Assembly: GCF_900105995.1 (NCBI RefSeq)
Contig: NZ_LT629785.1
Coordinates: 3,705,590-3,769,589 of the forward strand
Source of the DNA: Pseudomonas pohangensis
GTDB taxonomy: Bacteria; Pseudomonadota; Gammaproteobacteria; Pseudomonadales; Pseudomonadaceae
Direction of reading: 5' to 3'
Length of the DNA stretch: 64,000 nt
Below the pieces are notes generated by a model, which made no database searches, was not told the origin of the DNA, and saw nothing but the letters and a program-made list of their open reading frames with translations. Positions 17,414-26,513 of the stretch are shown one piece after another; position 1 is the stretch's first letter; every line of letters starts with the position of its first letter. Position numbers and translations under genes: made by a program.

Positions 17414-17835
17414 CAGGCTTTGCCCCCGTGCTCGGGGTCATGCTGGCCGGGTTGCGTCGGTTGTTCAGCAGCTGCTGGTGTTGCCGATGCCGATGCCGAT
17501 GCCTCTGCCGGAGGCTGGGGGCTATCCGGCTCTTCACCCTTGAGCCTGGCGATTTCTATATCGATGGCCTTGCGCTCTTCGGCCGGGAAGCGGCGGATAT
17601 CAATGATATCGGTCGGTTTGAAGGCCCAGATGAAGGCCTGGATCCATGGCACCACAGCGAGGAAGCCGGCCCAGCCCATGATATTCACGGCCTCGGCGTC
17701 GGGGTGCTTGCGCGCGATGGCGATTTTGCCCGGCAGCCCCGCAAGTAGCACCAGGGCGGCAACCAGCCCCAGACCGATGATGAACAGGGAAAGAAAGGTG
17801 ATGTAGTCCCATAGATCGATTTCAAAGCCTAACAT
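17413..17835 (-). CDS. DUF3302 inner-membrane protein (YibI/YiaW-like)
   Basis: The protein has 140 residues from ATG 17835, which follows AAGGA; an upstream ATG at 17868 lacks such a site. There are two membrane helices (about 9-35 and 50-72), then a cytoplasmic PTDIIDIRRFPAEERKAIDIEIARLKG stretch and a low-complexity Ser/Ala/Pro tail (about 105-140). DUF3302 proteins are encoded with HlyD partners; their task is unproven. It is the first gene of the operon. Confidence 0.8.
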   Translation of the reverse strand: MLGFEIDLWDYITFLSLFIIGLGLVAALVLLAGLPGKIAIARKHPDAEAVNIMGWAGFLAVVPWIQAFIWAFKPTDIIDIRRFPAEERKAIDIEIARLKGEEPDSPQPPAEASASASATPAAAEQPTQPGQHDPEHGGKA

Positions 17836-18324
17836 CGGTTTGTCCTTGTTTTCAGGTTGTGCTTGCAAGTTGCCGGCATGCCCGTATTGCGCAAACGGCC
17901 GATTGTTCGGCCTGACGTGTTGATTTCACCACGAATCCACCGGATGTGGCGATTCTGCTTTGCCGTGGACCTTGTTGGCAGTCCGCAGGTCAGCCGCTAA
18001 ATACCCTGTATGGACGAAAGACTAGCCGGATAGAATGGTGGCTTCCATGCTTCCCCGGCGGGCGCTCCGCCAAAAAATTGACCTGAAGCATGAAAATTGT
18101 AACAAATACAAAATAATTTGATGGAAGTTGCTATTTTCAGCTTCGATGTCTCCTGTTTTACCCGGCAAATGCCGGTCAGGCAGGTGATCGACAGGCAGGA
18201 ATAACCGACTGCCCGGGCCTTGTCCCCCTGCAATGCAGGGCTTCGCCAGCCGGTGCCATTTGTTCTACGGAGCTGCCTTGTAGCGGGCAGGTCAGGGTAA
18301 AAACTCACGCGGAGATCCAACGCA
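17836..18324. other. Divergent intergenic region, export operon / arylsulfatase
   Basis: This stretch of nearly 490 bases has no convincing gene. It contains a 15-base near-palindrome CCCTGC-AAT-GCAGGG (18226-18240), about 85 bases before the sulfatase start, which could be an operator. An AT-rich block at 18090-18125 lies near the middle. The sulfatase start itself is preceded by GGAGAT. Confidence 0.5.
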
Positions 18325-20919
18325 ATGATCAGACAAAAGTGGCGGCGCAGCGGGACAGGTTTGAGCCTGGCTCTGGCCGCCTTGCTGGCACACCTGAGCC
18401 CGATGGCGAGTGCCGACCAGATCGAGGGTACCCTTGGCGCGACAGATGCCAAGCGGGTGCTTTCCGGTAAACAACTGCCGCCCCCGGCAATCCCCTTCGG
18501 TGGTGTGATCAAGGACGACGCGCTGAACTCCACGCCGTGGTGGCCGCCGACCGTAGTGCCGCCCAAGGGTGCGCCGAACGTCCTGCTGATCATGACCGAT
18601 GATGCCGGTTTTGCCGTGCCGAGCACTTTCGGTGGCGTGATCCCGACACCGACCATGGACCGCATCGCGGCCAATGGCCTGCGCTACAACCGCATGTTCT
18701 CCACCTCGCTGTGCTCGCCGACGCGTGCGGCGATGATCACCGGGCGCAACCATCACTCGGTCGGCTTCGGCGTGATTGCCGAGCAGGCCACCGGCTACCC
18801 TGGCTACGACAGCGTGATTGGCACAGATAACGCCACCATCGGCCGTATTCTGCGCGACAACGGTTATGCCACCAGCTGGTTCGGCAAGGACCACAACACG
18901 CCAACCTATCAGGCCAGCCAGGCCGGGCCGTTCACCCAGTGGCCTACCGGTATGGGTTTTGACTACTTCTACGGTTTCGTTGGCGGCGATGCCAATCAGT
19001 GGGGGCCGAACCTGTTCCGCAATACGACGCAGATCTACCCGTGGATCGGCCACGAAGGCACGCTGAAGATGGATCGCTCGGATCCCAAGGCGAAAGTCTG
19101 GCCGGTCACCGGCAAGGAACCGTCCTGGAACCTGATCACCGCCATGGCCGATGACGCGCTGGACTGGATGTACCGCATTCACCAGAGCGATCCGGACCAG
19201 CCGATCTTCATCAACTACGTACCGGGCAGTTCCCACGCACCGCACCACCCGACCAAGGAGTGGGTGGACAAGATTCACGCCATGCACCTGTTTGACGACG
19301 GTTACCAGAAACTGCGCGAGCGCATTTTTGCCAACCAGAAAAAGCTCGGCGTGATTCCCCAGGACGAGGAGCTGACCCCCTGGCCGGACGACGTGCTGAC
19401 ACCATGGGACAAGCTCTCGCCCGAAGCGCAGAAGCTGTTTATCCGTCAGGTTGAAGTGTTCGCCGCCTACGTGGCCTACAACGACCACGAGATCGGCCGG
19501 GTGATCCAGGGCTTCGAGGATCTGGGCAAGCTCGACAATACGCTGATCATCTACCAGAACGGTGACAACGGCACCAGCGCCGAGGGCGGACCGGATGGCA
19601 CCTTCAGCGAAGTGGCCTTCTTCAACGGCGTGCAAGTGCCGATTGACGTGCAGATGAAGTATTACGATGCCTGGGGCACCGAGTTTACCTATAACCACAT
19701 GTCCGCCGGCTGGTCGTGGGCGTTTGATACACCGTTCGACTGGTTCAAGCAGAACGCTTCGCGCCTCGGCGGCATCAACCAGAACATGGTCATCCAGTGG
19801 CCGGCACGCATCAAGGACAAGGGCGCGCTGCGCGAGCAGTTCATGCACGTGATTGACGTGGTGCCGACCATCCTTGAAGCCACCGGCATCAAGGCGCCCG
19901 AGGTGGTCGACGGCATCAAGCAGAAGCCGATCGAGGGCACCAGCTTCCTCTACACCTTCGATGCCAAGAACGCCAAGGAGCCTTCGCGGCACAAGACCCA
20001 GTACTTCGAGATGATGGGCCAGTGGGCGCTGTATCACGAAGGCTGGCTGCTCAGCACCAAGGTTGACCGTGCACCATGGGACGCTTTTGGTGCCGCCAAT
20101 ACCGATCCGCTGAACAACCAGGTGTTCCAGCTGTATGACCTGAGCAAGAACTTCAACCAGTCCGAGGATATCGCCGCCCAGCATCCGGACAAGGTCAAGC
20201 AGATGCGCGCGATGTTCCTCGAGGAAGCCAAGAAGTATCAGGTATTGCCGCTCGATGCATCGGTCGGCGCCAGGGTGGCCTCGCCACGCCCGAGCCTCAC
20301 CGCCGGCCACAGCGAACTGACCTACACGCGGCCGATGACCGGCCTGCCGCAGGGTGATGCGCCCTATCTGCTGAACACCTCCTACACCGTCACGGCGGAT
20401 ATCACCGTGCCGGAAGAAGGCAATGCTGAAGGCATGATCGTGACTTCCGGTGGGCGCTTCGCCGGCTGGGGTTTCTATCTGCTCAAGGGCAAGCCGGTGT
20501 TCACCTGGAATCTGCTCAATCTCGAGTGGGTCAAGTGGCAAGGTCAGGAAGCACTTGCGCCCGGTCGTCATGTGCTGGAGTTCGACTTCAAGTATGACGG
20601 TCTGGGTGTCGGCACCATGGCCTACAACAACTTCAGCGGTATCGGCCGCTCGGGTACCGGTACGCTGAAGGTGGATGGCAAGGTTGTAGAAACCCGCAAG
20701 ATGGAGAAGACCCTGCCGATCATCCTGCAGTGGGATGAGAGTTTCGACATCGGTCAGGACACCATCACCGGTATCAACGATGCCGATTACCTGCCACCGT
20801 TCCCGCTGACTGCCAAGTTCAACAAGCTGACGATCAAGATCGACCGTCCGCAGTTGAGCAAGGCCGACATCGAGAAGATGGAAAAGGCGCTGAAAGCTGT
20901 CGAGGCTGGCAGAGAGTAA
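18325..20919 (+). CDS. Cys-type arylsulfatase, secreted, large form
   Basis: The 864-residue protein has a signal peptide ending near residue 30 (MASA|DQ). The sulfatase core has the metal Asp pair at 92-93 (IMTDDAG) and signature C-S-P-T-R at Cys130, which must be converted to formylglycine for activity. Further metal and substrate motifs are HHSVGFG, GKDHNTP and QNGDNGTSAEG. A C-terminal beta-rich domain (about 660-830) makes it much longer than AtsA (536). It would release sulfate from organic sulfate esters in the periplasm or outside. No maturation enzyme is encoded nearby. A hairpin follows the gene. Confidence 0.92.
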   Translation: MIRQKWRRSGTGLSLALAALLAHLSPMASADQIEGTLGATDAKRVLSGKQLPPPAIPFGGVIKDDALNSTPWWPPTVVPPKGAPNVLLIMTDDAGFAVPSTFGGVIPTPTMDRIAANGLRYNRMFSTSLCSPTRAAMITGRNHHSVGFGVIAEQATGYPGYDSVIGTDNATIGRILRDNGYATSWFGKDHNTPTYQASQAGPFTQWPTGMGFDYFYGFVGGDANQWGPNLFRNTTQIYPWIGHEGTLKMDRSDPKAKVWPVTGKEPSWNLITAMADDALDWMYRIHQSDPDQPIFINYVPGSSHAPHHPTKEWVDKIHAMHLFDDGYQKLRERIFANQKKLGVIPQDEELTPWPDDVLTPWDKLSPEAQKLFIRQVEVFAAYVAYNDHEIGRVIQGFEDLGKLDNTLIIYQNGDNGTSAEGGPDGTFSEVAFFNGVQVPIDVQMKYYDAWGTEFTYNHMSAGWSWAFDTPFDWFKQNASRLGGINQNMVIQWPARIKDKGALREQFMHVIDVVPTILEATGIKAPEVVDGIKQKPIEGTSFLYTFDAKNAKEPSRHKTQYFEMMGQWALYHEGWLLSTKVDRAPWDAFGAANTDPLNNQVFQLYDLSKNFNQSEDIAAQHPDKVKQMRAMFLEEAKKYQVLPLDASVGARVASPRPSLTAGHSELTYTRPMTGLPQGDAPYLLNTSYTVTADITVPEEGNAEGMIVTSGGRFAGWGFYLLKGKPVFTWNLLNLEWVKWQGQEALAPGRHVLEFDFKYDGLGVGTMAYNNFSGIGRSGTGTLKVDGKVVETRKMEKTLPIILQWDESFDIGQDTITGINDADYLPPFPLTAKFNKLTIKIDRPQLSKADIEKMEKALKAVEAGRE

Positions 20920-20936
20920 GCACATGCGGTAAACAG

Positions 20937-20959
20937 AGCGGGGCGCATTGCGCCCCGCT
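20937..20959 (+). terminator. Terminator-like hairpin after the arylsulfatase
   Basis: A ten-pair GC-rich stem (AGCGGGGCGC / GCGCCCCGCT) with a three-base loop is followed by TGCATTTTG. It lies 17 bases after the stop and before the Sel1 gene. Confidence 0.7.
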
Positions 20960-20999
20960 TGCATTTTGCCCTGCAACTTATTCGCTCAAGGATTTCCCC

Positions 21000-21647
21000 A
21001 TGTTTGTGAACCAACCGAAATACGCCCTCGGCCTGCTGCTGGCCCTGCTCGCCCCGGTGGCGCTGGCCGGCTTCGATGAGGCGGCCGCCGCCTTTGCTGC
21101 GGCTGACTACGCCAAGGCCCGGGAAGAGCTCAAGCCCCTGCTGGAAAAACATGACCCGCGCGCCGAATACGCCATGGGTGTGCTCTACGAAAACGGCTTT
21201 GGCGTGGCCAGGGACCCGCAGCAGGCGGTTGTCTGGTACAGCAAGGCGGCCGAACAGGGCAACAGCGATGCGCAGTTCAACCTTGGTGCAATGAATGAGC
21301 ATGGCCTGGGTATTCCGGTGAACTACGTCGAGGCGGCGCGCTTGTATCGTCCGGCGGCTGAAGCCGGTGATATCGATGCGCTGAGCAATCTCGGTGTGCT
21401 TTACGAGAACGGTCAGGGTGTGAAGCAGGACAAGGTGCTGGCCATGGCCCTGTATAACGTTTCGGTGGCCTACGCCGATGGCCGCAAGACCCAGGCAGCA
21501 CAGAATCGCCAGAATCTGGCCAACAAGATTCCGCTGGCGGATTTGCAGAAATCCCAGACGCTCACCGAACAACTGCTCAAGCCGGATAATCTGAAGCCGG
21601 CACTGGCCGCTTATCTGCAGCAGGCCGAGGCAGCGAGCCAGCCGTAG
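21000..21647 (+). CDS. Periplasmic Sel1-repeat (TPR-like) protein
   Basis: The 215-residue protein has a signal peptide (LLLALLAPVALA|GF, cleavage near 23). About three Sel1-like repeats follow, with the AEYAMGVLYENGFGVARDPQQAVVWYSKAAEQG consensus split over residues 52-85 and two further copies. Sel1 repeats make protein-binding solenoids. It lies 80 bases after the sulfatase, beyond a hairpin, so it may be expressed separately. The partner is unknown. Confidence 0.85.
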   Translation: MFVNQPKYALGLLLALLAPVALAGFDEAAAAFAAADYAKAREELKPLLEKHDPRAEYAMGVLYENGFGVARDPQQAVVWYSKAAEQGNSDAQFNLGAMNEHGLGIPVNYVEAARLYRPAAEAGDIDALSNLGVLYENGQGVKQDKVLAMALYNVSVAYADGRKTQAAQNRQNLANKIPLADLQKSQTLTEQLLKPDNLKPALAAYLQQAEAASQP

Positions 21648-21662
21648 CGTGGCTGGCCTGAC

Positions 21663-21676
21663 TTGATTGCGGTCAA
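21663..21676 (+). promoter_or_regulatory. Anr/Dnr (Fnr-type) box upstream of nnrS
   Basis: TTGATTGCGGTCAA matches TTGAT-N4-ATCAA with one change. It lies 60 bases before the nnrS start, a position that fits activation under low oxygen or NO. Confidence 0.75.
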
Positions 21677-21735
21677 GGGCCGGCGCAGCCCGACTGGGCA
21701 GAGTAATAACCTTTCTATCCCTTGCGGTAAGCCCC

Positions 21736-22926
21736 ATGCAAATCACTGAAAAACGTCAGGCCATGAAAATCCCGCCACTGCTGCGGCTGGCCTTCCGGCC
21801 GTTCTTTCTGTTCGGCAGCCTGCTGGCGTTACTGGCGATCCCGTTCTGGGTGCATGCCTTTCTCGGTGCGGCGGGACCCTGGCAACCGGTCGGTGGCTGG
21901 CTGGCCTGGCACCGGCATGAGCTGGTATTCGGTTTTGCCGGGGCGATCATCGTCGGTTTTCTGCTGACTGCAGTGCAAACCTGGACCGGCCGGCCAAGCA
22001 TCTCCGGCAAGCCGCTGGCGGGGTTGCTGCTGGTCTGGCTGGCGGCCCGCGCCAGCTGGCTGCTGGCTGCGCCGTTGTGGCTGCTGATTCCGTTGAACCT
22101 GCTGTTCCTGCTGCTGGCGGCACTGATGATGGGGCGTCTGTTGTGGGCGGTGCGGCAGAAGAACAACTATCCGACGGTGGCGATTCTGTTGCTGTTGCTG
22201 CTTGCCGAGGCTCAGTGCCTGGCCGGGCTGGCCCTCGAGGATCATGACTGGCAGCGCCGCGCGGTGCTGGCGGCGGTATGGCTGGTGGCAGCCATGATGA
22301 CGCTGATCGGCGGGCGCGTGATCCCGTTCTTCATCCAGCGCGGGTTGGGCCGGCCAGCGGCGGTAAAACCGGTTCTCTGGCTGGATCGCGCACTGTTGCT
22401 GGGTGCCGCGCTGATCGCCGTGCTGCATGCCGCGGGGCTGGCGGGCCTGGCGAATCTGCCGGTGGCATTGCTGTTCCTGCTGCTGGGCATCGGGCATGCG
22501 GTGCGCATGGGCCGCTGGTTTGATCGCGGCCTGTTCGGCGTGCCGCTGCTGTGGTCGCTGTATCTGGCCTACGCCTGGCTGGTGCTGGCCTGCCTGGGCA
22601 TGGCGTTGTGGCACGCCGGCTGGCTGGCCAATTACAGCCAGCCGCTGCATGCGCTGACGGTAGGCAGCATGGCCGGGCTGATTCTGGCCATGCTGGCACG
22701 GGTCACCCTCGGCCATACCGGGCGCCCGCTGGTACTGCCGGCGGGGGTACGCTGGGCCTTCGTGCTGCTCAACGCCGGTGCCGTGGCGCGGGTGTTTCTG
22801 GTCGAATTCTGGCTGCAGGGCGGGCTGTGGCTGGCCATGATCTGCTGGTCGCTGGCATTTGCCATATACCTCTGGCGTTACGCACCGATGCTCTGCCGCA
22901 CCCGCGCCGATGGACATCCGGGCTAG
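21736..22926 (+). CDS. nnrS: NnrS family membrane protein
   Basis: The 396-residue protein from ATG 21736 has about twelve membrane helices and conserved His and Arg residues (LRLAFRPFFLFGSL, WHRHELVFGFAGAIIVGFLLTA, GHTGRP). NnrS is a haem- and copper-containing membrane protein that protects cells from nitric oxide and nitrosative stress, typically in NO-regulated denitrification sets; this comes from studied homologues. A later ATG at 21763 (MKIPPLLRLAFRPF) is also possible. The Fnr-type box upstream supports induction in anoxia. Confidence 0.9.
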   Translation: MQITEKRQAMKIPPLLRLAFRPFFLFGSLLALLAIPFWVHAFLGAAGPWQPVGGWLAWHRHELVFGFAGAIIVGFLLTAVQTWTGRPSISGKPLAGLLLVWLAARASWLLAAPLWLLIPLNLLFLLLAALMMGRLLWAVRQKNNYPTVAILLLLLLAEAQCLAGLALEDHDWQRRAVLAAVWLVAAMMTLIGGRVIPFFIQRGLGRPAAVKPVLWLDRALLLGAALIAVLHAAGLAGLANLPVALLFLLLGIGHAVRMGRWFDRGLFGVPLLWSLYLAYAWLVLACLGMALWHAGWLANYSQPLHALTVGSMAGLILAMLARVTLGHTGRPLVLPAGVRWAFVLLNAGAVARVFLVEFWLQGGLWLAMICWSLAFAIYLWRYAPMLCRTRADGHPG

Positions 22927-22941
22927 CGCATTGTTCCGGCG

Positions 22942-22955
22942 TTGACTGCAATCAA
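22942..22955 (+). promoter_or_regulatory. Anr/Dnr (Fnr-type) box upstream of ubiUVT
   Basis: TTGACTGCAATCAA matches the Fnr-type consensus with one change, 59 bases before ubiU. A TCTAGAG element follows near 22975, where a -10 sequence is expected. A similar TCTAGGG lies at the same distance from the box before narK1. Confidence 0.8.
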
Positions 22956-23014
22956 GGCAAGCCCCGCGCAAGCCTCTAGAGTGCCTCGGGAATTCCGCTC
23001 TCGAGGCTCTCTTC

Positions 23015-24010
23015 ATGCAACTGGTGTGTCCCGCGGGCAGTCTGCCCGCACTCAAGGCGGCGCTGCGGCAGGGCGCCGATGCGGTGTATGTCGGTTTTCG
23101 CGATGACACCAATGCCCGCCACTTCGCCGGCCTGAATTTCGATGACAAGCAGCTGGAAAGCGGTTTGGCGCTGATGCGGCAGAACGGCCGCCAGCTGTAT
23201 ATCGCGGTGAACACCTATGCCCAGCCGGCCGGTTGGGCGCGCTGGCAGCGCGCAGTGGATCAGGCCGCCGATCTTGGGGTGGATGCGCTGATCGCTGCCG
23301 ACCCCGGCGTGCTGGCCTATGCCAGCCGGCGTCATCCGGGCCTGAATCTGCACCTGTCGGTACAGGGCTCGGCGACCAATGCCGCGGCGCTGGCCTTCTA
23401 TCAGCAGCGTTACGGCATCAAGCGCGCCGTATTGCCGCGGGTGCTGTCGCTGGCCCAGGTCAAACAGGTGGCGGCGCAGAGTCCGGTGCCGGTGGAAGTG
23501 TTCGCCTTCGGCAGCCTGTGCATCATGGCCGAGGGCCGTTGCCACCTGTCGTCGTATCTGACCGGCGAGTCGCCGAATCTGTGCGGCGTCTGTTCGCCGG
23601 CCAAAGCGGTGCGCTGGCAGGAAGATGAGCAGGGCCTCAGCTCGCGCCTGAACGGCGTGCTGATCGACCGTTACGCCAGGGATGAATCAGCCGGTTATCC
23701 AACCCTGTGCAAGGGCCGCTTCCTGGTCAACGGCCAGCGCTTCCATGCGCTGGAAGAACCGACCAGCCTGAATACCCTCGACCTGATCCCGCAGCTGGTG
23801 GAGATCGGCGTGGCAGCGGTGAAGATCGAAGGCCGCCAGCGCAGCCCAGCCTATGTCGAGCAGGTCACCCGGGTCTGGCGTGCAGCGCTCGACAGCTACC
23901 GGCTGCGGCCCCATGCCTACCGCGTCGAGCCGCAATGGCGTGGCGTGCTGGACGGTCTGTCGGAAGGCAGCCAGACCACCCTGGGTGCCTATCATCGGGC
24001 CTGGCAATGA
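23015..24010 (+). CDS. ubiU: UbiU, O2-independent ubiquinone hydroxylation (U32 peptidase-like)
   Basis: This 331-residue U32-family protein carries four cysteines at 169, 176, 193 and 232, the same numbers as the 4Fe-4S ligands of Escherichia coli UbiU. UbiU and UbiV form a complex that hydroxylates the ubiquinone ring without oxygen, with prephenate as the likely hydroxyl donor. It heads the ubiU-ubiV-ubiT operon behind an Fnr-type box. Making ubiquinone in anoxia suits a cell that respires nitrate through NarGHI. Confidence 0.95.
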   Translation: MQLVCPAGSLPALKAALRQGADAVYVGFRDDTNARHFAGLNFDDKQLESGLALMRQNGRQLYIAVNTYAQPAGWARWQRAVDQAADLGVDALIAADPGVLAYASRRHPGLNLHLSVQGSATNAAALAFYQQRYGIKRAVLPRVLSLAQVKQVAAQSPVPVEVFAFGSLCIMAEGRCHLSSYLTGESPNLCGVCSPAKAVRWQEDEQGLSSRLNGVLIDRYARDESAGYPTLCKGRFLVNGQRFHALEEPTSLNTLDLIPQLVEIGVAAVKIEGRQRSPAYVEQVTRVWRAALDSYRLRPHAYRVEPQWRGVLDGLSEGSQTTLGAYHRAWQ

Positions 24011-24020
24011 GGAATTGACG

Positions 24021-24911
24021 ATGCAACTGAGTCTGGGACCTATCCTGTTTTTCTGGGAACGCCAGCGCGTGCTGGACTTCTATGCCGAGATGGCCACGCA
24101 GCCGCTGGATGCCATCTATCTGGGTGAAACCGTATGCGCCAAGCGCCGCGCCCTGCGTCTGGACGACTGGCTGGGGCTGGCCCGCGAACTGCGCGAAGCG
24201 AGTAGTGCCGAAGTGCTGCTGTCCGGTCTGGCGCTGGTCGAGGCGGCTTCCGAGCTGTCCAGCCTGCGCCGCCTGTGTGACAACGGCGAACTGCGGGTGG
24301 AAGCCAATGACATGGCCGCGGTGCAGTTTCTGCGCGAGCGCGGCCTGCCGTTTGTCGCTGGTCCGGCGCTGAATATCTACAACGGTTACACGCTGGCGGA
24401 AATGCTCGATTGCGGCCTGCAGCGCTGGGTACCGCCGGTGGAGTGTTCCGGCGCGCTGATCCGGGCCTGTCTGAACCAGCTCGACGAGCTGGGCCGGCAG
24501 CGGCCCGAAGTCGAGTTGTTCGCCTATGGCCATCTGCCGCTGGCCTACTCGGCGCGCTGCTTTACCGCGCGTGCCGAGAACCGGCCCAAGGATGATTGCG
24601 AACTGTGCTGCCAGAGCTATCCGGAAGGCATTCCTTTGCTCAGTCAGGAGGGCGAGGCGCTGTTCACCCTGAACGGCATCCAGACGCTGTCAGCGAATGT
24701 CTGCAACCTGCTGGCCGATTACCCGCAACTGGCAGCAGCGGGTGCCGACCTGTTGCGTTTGAGCCCGCGGGTGGCGGGTATGCCGGGGGTTATCGGTGCA
24801 TTCGACAAGGTGCGTCAGGGCGACTTGCCACCGCTGGCCGTCAGCGGTTGCAACGGCTACTGGCATGGCCGCCCGGGCATGCTCGGGGCGCAGGAGGCGG
24901 GCTTATGCTGA
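24021..24911 (+). CDS. ubiV: UbiV, O2-independent ubiquinone hydroxylation (U32 peptidase-like)
   Basis: The protein has 296 residues from ATG 24021, preceded by GAGGAATTG. Cysteines 39, 180, 193 and 197 match the 4Fe-4S ligands of Escherichia coli UbiV; an extra Cys196 is adjacent. It is the UbiU partner. It begins 10 bases after ubiU and overlaps ubiT by 7 bases. Confidence 0.95.
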   Translation: MQLSLGPILFFWERQRVLDFYAEMATQPLDAIYLGETVCAKRRALRLDDWLGLARELREASSAEVLLSGLALVEAASELSSLRRLCDNGELRVEANDMAAVQFLRERGLPFVAGPALNIYNGYTLAEMLDCGLQRWVPPVECSGALIRACLNQLDELGRQRPEVELFAYGHLPLAYSARCFTARAENRPKDDCELCCQSYPEGIPLLSQEGEALFTLNGIQTLSANVCNLLADYPQLAAAGADLLRLSPRVAGMPGVIGAFDKVRQGDLPPLAVSGCNGYWHGRPGMLGAQEAGLC

Positions 24912-25396
24912 GTCGCGCCGCACTCTCGCTGAAACTCACCGAACGCCTGTTGCCGCTGGCCGCGCGGGTACCGCAGAACCTCCAGCGCTGGCCCCTGCAG
25001 CAAGCGCTGAATCGCCTGTTTGCCGCCGCGTTGCGCGAGGGCAGCTTTGCTTCGCTGGAGGGCCGCTGGTTACGCCTGCAGGTGCGTGACCTCGACATCG
25101 GCTGGTGTCTGAGTGCGACCCCGACGGGTTTGCAGTTGCAGGCCAGCGCGCCAGCGGAAGTCACCATCAGCGGCAACTGGCGCGAGTTTCTGCTGCTGGC
25201 CAGCCGTCAGGAGGATCCGGATACGCTGTTCTTCCGCCGTCGTTTGCAGATCGAAGGCGATACCGAACTGGGTCTTGAAGTGAAGAACCTGCTCGACAGT
25301 CTGGATCCGGATCACCTGCCCGCACCGCTCTGGTCGGCCTTGCAGCAGATGGGGCAGACCCTGGCGGCACGTCCGCAAGCTGAGGCGGCCGGCTAG
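24905..25396 (+). CDS. ubiT: UbiT, SCP2-domain lipid-binding accessory protein
   Basis: The protein has 163 residues from ATG 24905. The SCP2 fold (about 40-145) ends in the helix ELGLEVKNLLDSLD typical of UbiT. UbiT replaces UbiJ in anoxia, binding isoprenoid quinone intermediates for UbiUV. The 7-base overlap with ubiV indicates coupled translation. It converges on the DGC gene with only 11 bases between stops. Confidence 0.9.
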   Translation: MLSRAALSLKLTERLLPLAARVPQNLQRWPLQQALNRLFAAALREGSFASLEGRWLRLQVRDLDIGWCLSATPTGLQLQASAPAEVTISGNWREFLLLASRQEDPDTLFFRRRLQIEGDTELGLEVKNLLDSLDPDHLPAPLWSALQQMGQTLAARPQAEAAG

Positions 25397-25407
25397 GTGG
25401 TTGCCGG

Positions 25408-25812
25408 TCAGGCAGTGGTTTTTGCCGATTTCCGAGCGGGCTGTTGCATGTGCTCGCTGCTGATCAGCTGGCTGAGTTCGGCAAACAGCTGGTCAGCATC
25501 CTCGCTGGTGCAATCCTCGCCATAGCGCTTTTTAAGCCCCAGACTGCTCAGCACCAGATGTTCGGTGGCTTTCACCCCGTGCTGGGCCAGACAGCCTTTC
25601 ACGCACTGCAGCGGACAGCCGTCAATCGCCAGAATCGGTCGCCCGGAACTGGCTTTGTTGACCAGCGAGCTGACGTGCCCGCCAACCCCGGCGATGCAGG
25701 ACATTTCGGCCAGCCCGGCGCGGTCCAGACGCACGGCCAGGGTGTTGGCCAGTTGCGCCACGTTGGAGCAGCCGGAGCAGGAGTAGACCAGTGGAATCGG
25801 CTTTGCAGACAT
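25408..25812 (-). CDS. DGC-domain putative zinc-binding protein
   Basis: The protein has 134 residues from ATG 25812. The pattern CSGCSNVAQLA, then CIAGVGGH, then DGCPLQCVKGCLAQHG gives the Cys-rich DGC domain (Asp-Gly-Cys). Such proteins are predicted to bind zinc or other metals and are often encoded with denitrification or nitrogen-fixation genes. The function is unproven. It lies 23 bases after dnr on the same strand, so the two are probably co-transcribed. The C-terminal 15 residues are basic. Confidence 0.82.
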   Translation of the reverse strand: MSAKPIPLVYSCSGCSNVAQLANTLAVRLDRAGLAEMSCIAGVGGHVSSLVNKASSGRPILAIDGCPLQCVKGCLAQHGVKATEHLVLSSLGLKKRYGEDCTSEDADQLFAELSQLISSEHMQQPARKSAKTTA

Positions 25813-25835
25813 GCCTGTGTCTCCTTGGCGGGTTC

Positions 25836-26513
25836 TCAGTCGCAATAGCTCGCCAGGCTGCTGCGATCGAGAATCTGGATGGTGCGCTGCTGCATGGCAA
25901 TCAGTCCGGCATCGATCAGCCGATGCAGGATGCGCGAAAAGGTTTCCGGCTGGATACCCAGTTGCGAGGCAATCAGCCGTTTCGAGACGCTCAGCTGGAT
26001 ATCACCGTTGGCGCTCTGCGGTGCCTGGTCGAGAAAGCGCACGACCCGCCGGCTGGCATTGGCCAGGGTCAGGGTGTCGATTTCGTTGAGGCGCTGATGC
26101 AGGCGAATGCTGAAGCTGGCCAGCAGGTCGAGGCAGATTTTCGGCTGGCTTTCCAGCAGGTGCCGGTAATGCACGCCGTCGATACTGACCAGGCTGCTGC
26201 TGCGCAGCGCGCTGGCCGTGACGGGATAGAAGCGCGTGCCGCTGAACAGCAGGGCTTCGGCAAAACTCTGGCCGCTGTGGATTACTTCCACCAGCTTTTC
26301 CTGGCCTTCGGGTAGCGTGCGGATCAGTTTCATCTGACCGTCCATGACCAGATAGAAGCGCTCGGCCGCATCACCCTGATGGAACAGGCAGTCGCCGGCT
26401 TCGAGGCGGCGCAGGTTGGCCAGACCGCAGACTTCCTGAAATGCCGGTTCGGGCAAGCGGTTGAACAGGTGATGCTGGCGCAGGGTGGCAAGAATGGCGG
26501 GTTCGCTGAGCAT
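25836..26513 (-). CDS. dnr: Dnr-like NO-responsive Crp/Fnr regulator
   Basis: The protein has 225 residues from ATG 26513; seven residues further upstream are not conserved. A cNMP-like sensor domain (about 10-125) and dimer helix precede the HTH (about 165-190). The recognition helix QPETFSRILHRL has the Glu-x2-Ser-Arg that reads the TTGAT half-site. It lacks the N-terminal Cys cluster of Anr and Fnr, so it belongs to the Dnr/NnrR type that senses NO through haem. It probably controls some of the five matching boxes in this window. It is next to ubiUVT and nnrS. Confidence 0.83.
   Translation of the reverse strand: MLSEPAILATLRQHHLFNRLPEPAFQEVCGLANLRRLEAGDCLFHQGDAAERFYLVMDGQMKLIRTLPEGQEKLVEVIHSGQSFAEALLFSGTRFYPVTASALRSSSLVSIDGVHYRHLLESQPKICLDLLASFSIRLHQRLNEIDTLTLANASRRVVRFLDQAPQSANGDIQLSVSKRLIASQLGIQPETFSRILHRLIDAGLIAMQQRTIQILDRSSLASYCD

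Noticed and set aside
18292..20976. 894-codon open frame on the minus strand opposite the large arylsulfatase
   Set aside because: It mirrors the sulfatase codon structure in a GC-rich genome, has no recognisable domain, and the plus-strand protein has a complete active site and signal peptide.
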